The position numbers and the translations under genes were made by a program. Below, in pieces: positions 1 through 11,578 of a stretch of 64,000 nt of DNA. Below the pieces are notes generated by a model. That model did not search any database, was not told the DNA's origin, and worked only from the letters and a program-made list of their open reading frames with translations. Source of the DNA: Spinacia oleracea (lineage: Eukaryota; Streptophyta; Magnoliopsida; Caryophyllales; Amaranthaceae). The DNA is taken from positions 111,634,141-111,698,140 of the forward strand of contig NC_079487.1 in assembly GCF_020520425.1 (NCBI RefSeq), read 5' to 3'. Each line of letters opens with the position of its first letter. The first letter of the stretch is position 1.

Positions 1-1317
1 AGTACCTGCACAATTATGATATTATTGAATTTTCGTTCAATGTAAATCAAATTTTCTAAGGAAAGTTTTTTTTTGTTTTGTTCGTAGTAAGTACCCTTAG
101 TAGAGATGGAACAGTTTCGAACAGGTCCGGTATGGCCATTCATGGTATGTGAATCTGATACATTTGGTGGCATACCGGATTTTGTTGCTTCATTAATCAC
201 TGCCTCTGTATCTGCTTTCCACCATTCCCCTGCATTTGGAACTGATATTAATATTGAATACTATACTATATTGAATGAGTCACGAGGCTGGCGCAATACA
301 AATTTCAAATGGGGAGGAGAGATTCGAATTTGTAACTTATTGTACACATACCATCAGTCTACCAGATGAGGCCGAGACATCATTGGTTGATGGGACGTAA
401 TGGAATAAGAAAAACACATAACATGATATTTGTTGTTGGGACGGTTTAGTACCATAGTAGGTCCGAAGTCATCTTCCAATAATATAAAGAAAATATCCAA
501 GGACTTTAATATATGACATTGACATAGTTATTTAATTAGTACTTAAAAAATGTGTTAAACTATAATAAGTGAAGATAGGCAATAATAAGGTGTTAAAGGC
601 TCACCTAACACAATAATTTTTTGGTTGACAGGGTGTGGGAAAGGGTATGGGGTGCCTTTCTTAGGCAGGATAACAATGGCTCCATGTAGGGTTGCCCTTA
701 GCCAAGAAATATGTGCGTGCCAGAAAAGTGTTCCTCTTTGCCCTGTAATTGTGAAGTTGTAAAGATAGTTTTGTCCTGGAATTATAGGGCATTGTGTTAT
801 ATATGCTGGACCGTCTGACCACCCCGTTCTAAGTTGCCGGATGCCATGCCTACCGTACAGTACATAAACACAATTAGTCTTTAAATCATTTAGTGAGTAA
901 TAATTTCAATTCTAAATTAATAATTATTCATCCAAATGATCGACCTTATATATAATATGTAGGGTGGAAGAGTTAAAGAGTCTGACCAATGTATAGTGAG
1001 ATTGTAATTGATGTTATTGATGACTTTGACAACAACATTATCACCCTCCCTTGCATGGAGTGTTGGCCCTGGAAATTTGCCGTTGACGGTGGCAATAGCC
1101 TTGGTGGAACACAGCCTTGTGTAGTTCTTCATAACCACCTAATAAAAAAAAACAAAAGGGCACTCACATAAAACAATTAGACCAAACAAGACGTGACCAG
1201 GTGAAGAGAACATAACCTAAGCATGTAACGTACCTCAAAGTTATAATGCCTCAACCTGGCCTCTGCTAATGTAGGAAGCAATAGCAGAATAAGTAGAGCT
1301 CGAATCCAAGGTTCCAT
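1..1317 (-). CDS. Laccase (multicopper oxidase), 5' part, runs off the left edge
   Basis: Laccases are secreted blue copper oxidases that oxidise monolignols and other phenolics in the cell wall. Five exons read on the minus strand: 1317-1234 (28 codons, starting with a hydrophobic signal peptide ending LAEA), 1138-987, 849-605, 230-95 and 5-1. All introns are GT/AG. Exons 2 and 3 are 152 and 245 nt, the sizes I know for plant laccase genes. Visible family marks are NGKFPGPTL and REGDNV in exon 2, HWHG formed across the exon 2/3 junction (copper ligands), [13 protein letters not shown] and [11 protein letters not shown] in exon 3 (HAH copper ligands), and GEWW, then [12 protein letters not shown] in exon 4. 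The frame stays open through every junction, so nothing suggests a pseudogene, but the C-terminal two thirds with the type 1 copper site lies outside the window. The paralogue cannot be named from this part. Confidence 0.93.
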
Positions 1318-3142
1318 TGTTTACGACTTTTCTCCCTCGCTCTTAGGTCGAGATCAAACTCCTGGTTTGATTAATTCTTATGTTTTGTTTGTTTTTATTT
1401 TATGGAAATAATTTGAAATGTAGTATGAGGTTCCTTAATTCCTAATAATATTTATTTGGGTTGTATATTAACTATTTATGTTGATCCTGATTCTCTAGAA
1501 GTAAATATAAGTATGCAATTGTATTAGTCCACGGCAGCTTAGATCACTAGGGAGTACTAGTGGTCGAAGAGATGCAGTGTCATTTTACTTGGTTAGGTAA
1601 GTGAATTGCCATTCAGGCCAGAGTGTGTTTAGTTTTCCGCCATTGAAGTTTCTTGAATGTTACACAAAGTTGGTATTTATCCAATTATCCCAGCTAGTAT
1701 CATTACTCTTTTTTGTTCAACAGCGCACATCTCCACATCTTAATTGTTATCATCTTCCTCATCAGTTATCAGTATGTACGTACGTACATACATACTTTGT
1801 ATTGGTTAGAGCTTTCATCCCGGTTTCAGGTGATCCTGGGATCGATTCTCATCCCCGCCCTTGTGGCTCATTTACACCAAAAAAACATACATACTCCGTA
1901 TATGATACAAGACAATAAACGATCAGTAATCCTCCAACAGTGCAAGTTGCGAAAACTAAACACATGAAGCAGCTCATTTCTCACTGAAGAATCTGCGGAC
2001 TATTACAAGAGGACTGTTGCTTAATATGCACATAAAGATTGTACTGCTAGCTTCATACTTGCTGTTAATTGTTTTTCACATTAGAAAGTGCTGTTGATGT
2101 CTTTTGTCATATAGCAATTAAGTAATGCACAACTGCGCACACGTTAAACATTGTAATTACTAGACTAGGAATAAAGTGGTTTTTCGGCAGTAAAATTTCT
2201 AGGGTAAGAAAAAGACTTCTTCCATTGCCCTTTAGTTCCTACAACTTATCTTGTGATTGACCTCTCAAAACTTCTTAATTAGGTGCTTAATCTTTAGTAG
2301 CGTGGCTTGATCCTTCTTAATCACTGGTCATAACACACTTTTTTTTTTGGTTGTGCAGTTATTTTCAGGAAAAGATAGAATGGTTTAACAGGTAGGATGA
2401 ATTGTAGGCGGAAATGTAGAGTCTGTTGTTCATGATATTTCTTTGAGGCTAACAGCTAAACAGCTTATCTGATCTCCTCATGAATCAGTGTTCAATTTCC
2501 ATATGATCTCTATTGATTGTTTCCGTGTTCTTCCTAGGATGAAAGTAAGCTAAGTCGTAGTGGACTAATATTTAAAGTTTAATTTGTTGAAAAAGCTAGT
2601 GTACGGGAGAAACTCTAAGTTTATGCAACAAGATTGCATATGTATACACCTCATATTGTTGTGCATCATCATATTTGTACTAATTTGTCATTGTACACGA
2701 AATTGATCATGTCATCTATTTTTAGCATCATGATATACGCGAATTCTGAAGCTAGGTACATACCATGTACCGATAACTTTGAATTATGTATAGACTAGCA
2801 GTGCTTAAGCCAAGTTATTTACCCAATTAAACTAACATCTGCAAGAAAAATGGAATTTTCATTTCGACTAATTCTGGCTTCAGTGATTCACAATGACAAC
2901 CTACAAAGATAAATTACATTTTACACACATTCCACTGAAACAAGTACTGATGTATTGGTATATTTGAGTCATTTGACACATAGAAACTCATTTCCTTGAA
3001 GAAACGTACTTCGTATCATGAATATATGTCATGTACTCATATGTAATAAGAAATGCAAAGATGAAATGAAAAGAGCCATATAATTAAGGCTAAGTTAATT
3101 TATAGACAAAAAGGGGGGATATGAAACATGAGTAGCTTAGAG
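1318..3142. other. Intergenic region between laccase and SBPase
   Basis: AT-rich DNA with no convincing exon on either strand. It holds the laccase promoter (a TATA-like TTATATTTA on the minus strand near 1505-1513), a possible SINE copy at 1796-1884, and the 3' flank of SBPase (about 2900-3142). Short open frames at 1601-1967 overlap the SINE-like piece and resemble no protein I know. Confidence 0.6.
1796..1884 (+). repeat. Possible tRNA-derived SINE copy with flanking direct repeats
   Basis: An 89-base stretch has a tRNA-like box A (TTGGTTAGAGC) and, about 40 bases later, a box-B-like GGGATCGATTCT, and ends in a short A-run. It is flanked on both sides by ACATACATAC (1786-1795 and 1885-1894), which would be the target duplication. 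Caution is needed because the left flank is a GTAC/ATAC simple repeat, so the match could be chance. It is too short and irregular to be a working tRNA gene. Confidence 0.4.
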
Positions 3143-5705
3143 TTAAGCAGCAGCTCCAACAGGAACTGGCTCCTCTAGCCTAGAGGATCCGTATAGTGTC
3201 TTCTCAAATCGGATGATCTCGTTCAAGGAGCCGTAAGCAACTTGGGTTCTGTCATCAAGGTTTTTGACTTCAATGTCCAACACAGACTTGGTTCCCTCAC
3301 TGCTGTGACCACCAGCCTTCTCAATCAAGAACCCTAGAGGAGCTACCTCAAACAGTAACCTCAACTTTGCCTTGGCTGTAGGTGATATTACATTTGTGAA
3401 TATACCTTTCTCCTTCACTATGATCTACACACATTAATACATTTACATGTTAGATAGATATATTCTCAAAATTAGGGTTACAAGAATGAGAAGGAAAAGG
3501 AGAAGGATCTGTCTGAAACCTGGTTAACATCAGGAACCATTCCTCCAGTGTATCTCAATGTGTATTTCTCTTTTATATAGTATTGAATCAGCTGAAAATA
3601 CAATAAAGTTCAACAAAATGGGTTATGAATAGACAGATTCATTCAATATGTTATACTTCTGCAAACGAGTAAAGATTGATCAAAACCTTAGCATAATCAG
3701 CATTGTCAGAAGTGGCTCTCAAGTTTCCAGGACAGAACAATTTTCCTTCATTGATTTCTGTTGTTTCTTTCACATGTTGCCACTTTCCTAATATCACCAA
3801 CAAGAAAAAACAGGGGATTTAAAAACAGAACAAAACAGGGGTGACATTCTTTAGTCACCTAATCTTTGTACTATTACTAACAAAACAAATGATGAATATG
3901 GTTGAGAATATCACAAGAAGCGGCTTTGTTCTCTTCACCTTAATCTTATTCCTTATTAGTCCATACCACAAAAATCAGACCACCTCACACCAGAAAAATC
4001 AAGAAAACACTCACATAAAACATTCAGAACAGAAACTAGAAGAATCAGACCAAATCAGGTGAAGAGAACAAGGCCGAATTGTAAACTTTTGCATGGGATA
4101 TTCTGATTATTGGTTGAGATTATAACAAGAAGCAAACCTTCATCAAGAAGAAGAAATTCATGGGTGCCAGGGTAGTCCTTAAGAGCGAGAACATAAGTAG
4201 TCCTAGGACCATAAATTCCCATTGCAGCAGCCACTTGATCTCTGCCTGTTACACCAGTTAGCTTGTCACCTGGCCAAACCCCGAATATGGTCCCAACTGA
4301 GAAATTGGTATCGACAATGCTGGATCCATCAAGGGGGTCAAATGCTACACTGAATCCGCCTATTATGTTGCAAACAATCAAGAAGAATAATTTAAGACCT
4401 TTTTATCTAGGTAACAAAATTTAAATAAACTGATGAAGGAAATGGGTTAAAGACTCAGGAAAATAACCATCAACGGGGCCTCCCATATCTTGAAGCTCAG
4501 GGAGTTCTTCTGAACAAGCATACTTGCAGAAGTGTGAATAGTTCAATGCCTGCATTACCATACATCAGGTCTATCAGTTTCATGCAGATTGCAGGATATT
4601 CTCAATGACTACTTATCAATAATTAACACCAAAATCTCATTGACAGTAAGTTATTACGAGCTGTTGTATCACAATAAGTTATTGTAAGGCCGTTTCATAC
4701 AAGATTTTGTCTTTTTTGGTGTAGTGGTTTAGAATATGTTCAGAGGGCATGCAATTCATTTGATTTTCACTGCATAAATTAGTAACAACTAACAAATACG
4801 GAGTATTAACCTCGAAAAGAAGCTTGTCAGCAAGCACATCAATGGCAAGCTGTTCGTCTCCAAAGGTGTTAACACATTGAGTTCCACCACATGAAGCAGT
4901 CCTCACTTTAAAGCCAATGGTCCTTAATGCTTCTCCCATGCACATCATCAATCTAATCAGCCCTTTATCTGTGGTTGCCTTTGCTAGGAACTCCTCCTGC
5001 ATTAATCATAATTGTATTGTCCATACATTGACAAAATAAACAAAATTTATCAATTCCAATTCCCAAAAGAAAAATTCTGAACAAATTTATGTTTCCTTAA
5101 TAATTTCAAGCTTACCAAACTGTCACCAAGTTCACATTTGGTTACAAGGGAAGAGTTCTTTGCCTTGTTCACCCTAACCGATGACTTGGTTGTCATCCGC
5201 AATGATTCTCCGAAGAGCGAGCTTGATTTTAGACTCTACAAAAACATCATATAATATAAGCACTTGCAACATCTATAGTCAACATAGTCAACAAACTGTC
5301 TAGTGCATGTGGATTATACCCTTAACACTCCCCCACATGGGCTAGAGAACAGATTAAACACATATAAGTCTGACGGCGTTCCATTCTAAAACCAACTGGT
5401 GATAAGTATAGTAACCCACCAATCTTATAGGTTAGTCAATGTCTATCTACTACAATGTGGGATAACTAGTCCAATAGCCACATATGGATTATACTCTTAA
5501 TAGTTCCCAACCAAATTAGTTCAGTGTAAGAAAAATAAGAGCTAATAAGTGCAGATAACATGTAATCATGTATAAATATGAACATAAAGAATATGATATG
5601 TCATACCTTGAGGTTGATAGATGAAGGCACAAGAGCAGATGAATGTTGAGGGGAGACTCTAGGGAGCACAATGCTTCTAGAACAACAAGCCATGCTAGTC
5701 TCCAT
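3143..5705 (-). CDS. SBPase: Chloroplast sedoheptulose-1,7-bisphosphatase precursor
   Basis: Dephosphorylates sedoheptulose-1,7-bisphosphate in the regenerative phase of the Calvin-Benson cycle, in the chloroplast stroma. Eight exons: 5705-5607, 5235-5116, 4996-4811, 4549-4468, 4359-4138, 3787-3687, 3591-3520 and 3424-3143. All junctions are GT/AG and in frame, giving 387 codons, the length I recall for spinach SBPase. Exons 1-2 encode a Ser/Arg-rich transit peptide starting [11 protein letters not shown]. Exon 3 holds the redox cysteine pair in SCGGTQC (C109 and C114), the site reduced by thioredoxin in the light. Exon 5 holds the metal and substrate motif [12 protein letters not shown]. The C-terminus is [10 protein letters not shown]-box and an I-box lie upstream. 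Intron 1 carries a repeat fragment (5306-5500). The ATG at 5705 is chosen because it gives the full transit peptide; a second in-frame Met follows at codon 5. Confidence 0.97.
5306..5500. repeat. Repeat fragment in SBPase intron 1
   Basis: Two near-identical 20-base direct repeats (CATGTGGATTATACCCTTAA at 5306-5325 and CATATGGATTATACTCTTAA at 5481-5500) flank a block containing CTCCCCCACATGGGC and ACAATGTGGGATAACT. Such 'CCCACAT/ATGTGGG' segments are typical of plant LTR or solo-LTR debris. I cannot name the family. It lies wholly inside the intron and leaves the splice sites intact. Confidence 0.4.
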
Positions 5706-5818
5706 GATTTGATGCTGTAATTTGCAAAGAGATTTGATGGCTTTTTCTTTTTTTTTTTGGTAGGAGGAACTAAGTGAGGGGAAGACAGTGGGATGGGAAG
5801 TGAAAGAGTAGGATTGTA

Positions 5819-5849
5819 GATAAGCAGTTAATGGGTTTCTGCCACGTGG
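5819..5849 (-). promoter_or_regulatory. G-box and I-box upstream of SBPase
   Basis: The palindrome CCACGTGG at 5842-5849 is a G-box core, bound by bZIP/bHLH factors such as HY5 and PIFs. It is 137 bases upstream of the SBPase ATG. A GATAAG (I-box) lies at 5819-5824. G-box plus I-box is the classic light-response unit of photosynthesis genes such as rbcS. The same 11 bases, CCACGTGGCAG on the gene strand, occur upstream of PETF in this window. Confidence 0.7.
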
Positions 5850-7140
5850 ATGTCTTCCAATAAGATAGTTGAAGGATTGAGTGAACTTCCATCTCTCATA
5901 TTTATGTGGTTATGGACCTTCATTTTTAGATAGGTGATTTTTATTTTTAATGTACATAAAAAGTGGACCCTATTGAGTTTGTTTCAGATCTTTTTGATCC
6001 ATATGATTGAGGTCCCATTTTTTGTTTGTGTATGATCCTTTTGTAAATATCAACGGAATTTGTTAGTCTTGTAAAGAAATAATCTTACTTTTTATAGTAA
6101 TAGTAATTAATGTTTAATTTTTCGCGCTTGAGTCATGATGATAACACATATTATCGATGGGGGTGGGATGTGAACATGTTACTTACTCCGTACTATATAA
6201 GCATATAATTAGCCACTAGAACATATATTATTAGTAATTAGTATGGACTAATGGAGTAATTGAAAATACATGAATTTTGAAAATTTTCCCAGTGATTCAT
6301 GGATATATTCAATCGCCCGTCCCTGGACAGGCTTTGAGGGGCGGTCGCTCTGAGTCCTAAAGGAAAACTACATTAATCTGTTAAGCGATTCTAAATAAGG
6401 TATATGTATAGTATAGGTTATTAGCAAAGATGCTTTAGAGGTTTTGTGTGTGGGACATTTTTGTAAATGTAAAGGGTAGTGGGTTCGAGACTCACCAAAT
6501 GATTATTTTTCATTCTTTCACATTATTGTATTTTTTCATTGCTAAAACTTTTGGACGACCAACTATTATGTTGTTTCAATTTATATTTTATTTTTCTTCT
6601 ATACTTATCTTTCATCCAACTTTGAGATGTGGAGATGTCTCACTGTTATTGACTTATAGTGTTGTTTGTCTTCTGTTACTTTGATAAGTAATGTTTAATT
6701 AAAATATTATAATTCAAGATTAATGATACTAGGTTAAATGTTTCAAGCCTAATGAATAAAATTTTATTTTCCAATTCAATTAGATGTAGATTATAGAGTA
6801 GCATTTAAGTATTAAGAAGTGAAAATCTGGTGATTTGTGGAACACCTTTTCAATAAAAAGCAAAACACGCCTATGAACATCTTTTTTTTTCCTCGAATTT
6901 TTGTATCCAAATATCATTTGAAAGGAAGGGCCCTAATTTATTATTTTGCCCATGACCCATCAAAAAGTTAGGAACATCCTAATACTTATAGTTGAGTTTG
7001 GGCTTGGAATGAAGTCCATATGTTAGATAGATAAGTCTACATTTTCAATCTCTGGCCCAACTATCCATTTCAACTCTAATCCAACCCTAACACCTTAGAG
7101 GCTTAGATCCACAAACTTCATTCACTACTCTCGCAAAATC
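5850..7140. other. Intergenic region upstream of SBPase
   Basis: AT-rich sequence without a supportable gene. Around 6430-6490 a GTGGGTTCGAGACTCACC stretch looks like a tRNA T-arm, but no acceptor or anticodon arm goes with it, so it is at most SINE debris. The right edge contains CTCGCAAA (7130-7137), which nearly matches CTCGCAAT at 23211-23218 and may be the target duplication of the element that starts at 7141. Confidence 0.5.
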
Positions 7141-7584
7141 TAGAGCCGTCAAAAACTGACCCGACCCGAAAATCCGACCTGAATCGACCGAACCCATAAC
7201 CGATCATGACCCAAAATTTTGGCAAAACAGGTAACCCGAAACTCGACCTGCACGTGACCGGAAAAAACTGATAACCGATTTTAACCCGATGTTGTATGAC
7301 CCGAATCCGAACCCGACACCCGACTGAAAGATAACCGACAACCGAACTGACCCAACTGAACAATGATCTGAACCGATAACCGACCCAACAATGACCTTAA
7401 CCCAAATTTTACCATATAACATGTTAGTGACTCGACCTGTGGAGTAAATATTTTACGCTTGAATATTTTGAGATGACTAAATCAGATCTTAACCCGTGTC
7501 CGAGAGTGAACCCGGCATGCATTTTAACCAACTCGAAAATTATCTGATTCGAACTTGACCCAAAATCCGATATTAGCTGCTACA

Positions 7585-8936
7585 CGAAGGAAATAATGCC
7601 CTTGGTCCAAGTATGCATATAAAATTAAGTCTAATAAATGCGGTTCAGTATTAATTAACAAGTTAATAAATTCAGTGAGATCAAATGAGCTGAATGCCTA
7701 GCTAGAGGCCGCTTCAGTTCAAGTGGAATTAATGATATTAATCCACAGCTTACTCTTGCCTGAACCCGTAGGGTCACACAAATAGTACGTAAACGGATCA
7801 AGTATTTAATGGCATTAAATACTCCATCTATGGATATTCGGAATCGACGGATCTTGGTTTCAGTGGGAGCTGAGATAGTCAAAGGCAAGCAAGTGAATAC
7901 TCCGGAAACGATGATATTGCCGGAAACGGAAATATGGATCGTATCGGAAATATAAATATTATCCAAGTCGTAGATGTTGCCGGAAACGGAAACATGGTAC
8001 ATATCGGAAAATATTATTGGAAATGGAAATATTGCCGGAATCGGAAATATTGCCGGAAACGGAAATATTGTCAGAATCGGAAATATTATCAAATCGGAAA
8101 ATAATTCCGGAAACGGAAATATTAAATATTTGTTCGAAACGGAAATTAATTCCGGAATCGAAAATATTAAATATTGTTCGGAATCGAGAATTTAATCGGA
8201 AGCGTATCGTACGAATTAGCATCGGACGAAGCCTGCCAGACGAAGGCCCAGCACGAAGCCGGGCCATCGCCCAGCAAGCCAAAGCGCAAACACACGCCAA
8301 AGCCAAGACCAGGCCCAGCGCAAAGGCCAGGCCCAGCCAAGGCCTTAGGCGCACGCAGGCAGCGGCGAGCTGGGCCGTGCGCTGTGCGTGGGCCGTAAGG
8401 CCTGCATGCGGTGCATTGCCACTCGTGTGTGTTACTCGGAATCCTAAGGCTACCGGGATTCGTAATATGATTAAATCTAATCCTAATAGATAAAGTTTGT
8501 TTAATTAGAGTCCTAGTAGGATTATAATTAAATAGATTTGTATTCAAATAGGATTATAATTCATTTCCATAAACTCTATAAATAGGTGCCTAGGGTCACA
8601 TATTTAGATAGAGGATTGAAGTATTCAAAGGTAAGATTTTGGAACAAAATAAGCCAAACACTTGTAGCCTATCAGCCGAAAATTCTTAGTACCTTAAGGG
8701 AGATTCTAGTTGGTCAAGCTTAAGGCGGATCCCGACGTGTTGTGGACTATCTACGGAGGGACGACACTTGGAGTCCTAAAGACTTGTTCTTGTTCGGTTC
8801 GGGCGCAGCTAGGGAGGGCACGCTACAAAGTGTATGCATCTGAATTATGCTAAATGATTATATGTAAATAATATGTTTCCTGGCATTAAGGTTTTCCGCA
8901 TGATTTATGTTTTGTCATATGTATCATAACCAAACA
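7585..8936 (+). repeat. LTR1 of the Copia compound
   Basis: Begins (T/C)GAAGGAAATAATGCCC, where the expected TG is changed to CG, and ends in ATAACCAAACA just before the primer site. It contains an array of degenerate CCGGAAACGGAAATATT units (about 7910-8170), then a GC-rich block (about 8215-8420), then the likely promoter TATAAATAGG near 8577. The exact last base is uncertain because the three LTRs diverge after ATAACC. Confidence 0.85.
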
Positions 8937-8937
8937 G

Positions 8938-8951
8938 TGGTATCACGAGCC
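8938..8951 (+). other. Primer binding site for initiator tRNA-Met
   Basis: TGGTATCACGAGCC sits one or a few bases after LTR1. It matches the usual plant Copia primer site TGGTATCAGAGCC apart from one inserted base, so reverse transcription would be primed by initiator methionine tRNA. No equivalent site follows LTR2. Confidence 0.75.
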
Positions 8952-11578
8952 TCTTATTATTTTCATAATCTAAATTGCATGAACATGGTTAAATTTTACA
9001 AATTTGCAAGGAATTAAAGGGGTGATTAGTTTTCGTAATTAATTGCAAATTGCGTTTATTTAATTATATGTACGCAGTTTTTCGGCAGAATATTCGTTAC
9101 TCAACCAAATCGAGTGATTTTTGTGTCAATTTCGCATGTAAAAGGCATTCTAAAATTTTGACAAAAATAGTTTTTTCCGGCCAAACCCAAAATTCCCAAA
9201 TTCGAAGCCTAACTATGACTTTTCGGAGGTTTAAGTTTTTCGAACGCAAAAGTTTGTAAATTTAAGATGTTAAATTGAATATTTGCGATTCTTGTTGATA
9301 AACCTTGAGTTTTTGATTGAACTACAGTATATGTTTAACAATTATGAATGCCTAGACTTGTTAATTATACAACCTAATTTGTGATTATGATTAATTTGTT
9401 GAAATTCGAATAATTTAGAATTGATTTGTTTTTCATAATTAATTAATAATTTAATTAGGTATTCATGATTAAAATCCACCATAAAAAATGCTAATTTATG
9501 TTAAATTTTAAATTTTTATGACCTAGATTTGAATCCATGTTAATCGGAAATTAATTAACTAATAAATTTTCGATTTTTCGCCCTAAAATTATGAAATTAA
9601 TATGTTTTATTAATTTATCGTTAATTTTAAATTTTAAATTTTTATGAAAACGCTCATAAATGTTGCACGCACAAAGCTAAGGCCAAAGGAAGCTACGTGT
9701 TACCCTTAAGGGGTGTTGTATAGTGCGGGCATGCGACGACGAGCAAGGGAGCTCGTCGCCCATGCGGTACGAATGCAACGAGCAACAAGCAAGAGGCGCA
9801 CGCGCGAAGCAAGGGAGCTGGGCTTGTGCGACTCAATGGGCGATGGGCGGAGGGCGTGGCGTGTGCCAGGCGAGCAGTCGCGTGTGGGAAGCAAGCGAGC
9901 TACGCCACAGCGCGCGCTGCCTCGCGCAGCGAGCAAAGCAGTAGCGTCGTGCTATGCGGGCTGCGCGCAGCGTGGCCTGGCATGGCTGCGATGCGTGTGG
10001 CCTGCTCGTGCGCGCCTAGCGATCAGTCGATGGGGCGCAGCTGCCTCATGACTCGATGGGGCTTGGGTGCAAGCCCAAGTGCCTCGTCGTGTTAATATTG
10101 ACGCGTTTTTTGAATTTAATTTGAGATTTTCAGTTCGGAAATAATTTTAATTAATTTTAAAATTAATAATTTAAATTGTTTTCTCGATTTTTAATTTTGA
10201 ATATTATAATTATTATAAATTTTTATTTATACTAATTATTTTACTAAAATTAAACCTTGAATTAATTTAAATTCATTTAATTCAACTGAAAAATAAATTA
10301 AATAAAATGAATTCAATTATAAATTTATATGAGCTTTAAATTTTAATTAAATTTGTATGTTTCCGGTTAGACTAGAAATACATTTTTATGTTTAAAATTA
10401 GTAAAGCATATGAATTTATTGGTTTAGGTGGGAGCAATTTTAGTCATAAACTCTTGATTAGGTCTACAAATCCTTTAAGGTTAAACAACTTGATTAGAAT
10501 TAATAAGGACTGAATAATTGGTAGATTATTGGTGCCCTTGTTTAATTGCTGCAAATAGTTATGTGATGCATACAATGTGTTTTTACTAACCAGCTATGTG
10601 GGCCATTCATGATAATGAATGGGTGAATGGTATATATTGTATATGTACTGTTTTGCAGGTTATGAAGTGACTAGTATGGCCCAAATAGGATAGAAAATAT
10701 GGTCTGCGTACCATTAATTTGAATGTAATTGGTCTAATGCACCAAATTTGTTTTTCAATTCAAATATGGTCTGCGTACCATCAAATAGTTGTAATTAGTT
10801 TAATTATAGCTGATCCTGTTTGAAGAAAATGGCGCCTCCCACGGTGAAATTCAAGACGAAGTTTCCATTTTCGAGACAGACTTTGAAGTTGAAGCTTCAA
10901 GATGAAGTCGGGCCATACTAGATCACATTTATCTTATGCATGCTTTAAGTTATTTATTGCTTTTAAATATGTCTTAAATATGCATGAGATTGAAGCTTGA
11001 TTATGTTGCATGATTAAGGATTTTAGTTCACTTAAAATCTAACCAACATAGTAAGAGACTTAAGTTCCAAACTTAAAAATTGAGTTAAAAGGTGCCATGC
11101 CAAAATAACACTTACTTGGATATCCTTTACATCGATCTTAGTAATAGTTTTCCGCCATAGCGAGGTGTTACTTGTCGATACTAAAGGGGTAAGGTACACA
11201 AATAATTGTGAGTACATGTTAGTTTTGGTGAAACTCAACGATATAAGTAAGGATTCCTTTTATGTCGTGGCAAAATCGATAGGTTTACCTAATAAGTTCT
11301 TATACGTACCTATCAACCAAGAATAGTTTCTAGACTATTAGCAAAAGGCTTTTGCTTACCTAAAAGATTTTAGAATTGAGTCTAAATACATAATGTGCTT
11401 AATTCTTCAATGGATTTTAGGATCTTGGAATCATTTTATTCACACCTGCCGGAACACATAACTTGAATAAAATGCTTAATGAACATTGAATTATGCATGT
11501 ATGCTAGAATTTAAGTTTATTAAGAGAAACTGTGAATGGTTATTTATTTGTTTATTTTTTTCAATTGTAGTTTTAATT
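8952..11578 (+). other. Untranslated leader of the Copia element with a GC-rich island
   Basis: About 2.6 kb of mostly very AT-rich DNA between primer site and gag. At about 9700-10095 it is broken by a GC-rich island of roughly 400 bases (motifs such as GCGACGACGAGCAAGGGAGC). Several overlapping frames are open in this island on both strands, but that follows from base composition (few AT-rich stop codons); none resembles a protein I know. Confidence 0.6.

Noticed and set aside
917-1138. Short laccase-like protein ending [10 protein letters not shown]
   Set aside because: The frame reads past the exon 2 donor at 986-985 into the intron; correct splicing gives HWHG from exon 3.
6430-6490. 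tRNA gene, from a GGGTTCGAGACTC T-arm-like motif
   Set aside because: No anticodon arm, D-arm or acceptor stem can be folded around it.
7655-8547. Several 70-160 codon open frames on both strands in LTR1, repeated in LTR2 and LTR3
   Set aside because: They arise from the CGGAAATATT array and the GC-rich block, occur on both strands, and are not conserved between the LTRs as proteins.
9706-10095. Overlapping Ala/Arg-rich frames on both strands
   Set aside because: High GC leaves few stop codons; no domain is visible and several frames are open at once, so composition explains them.
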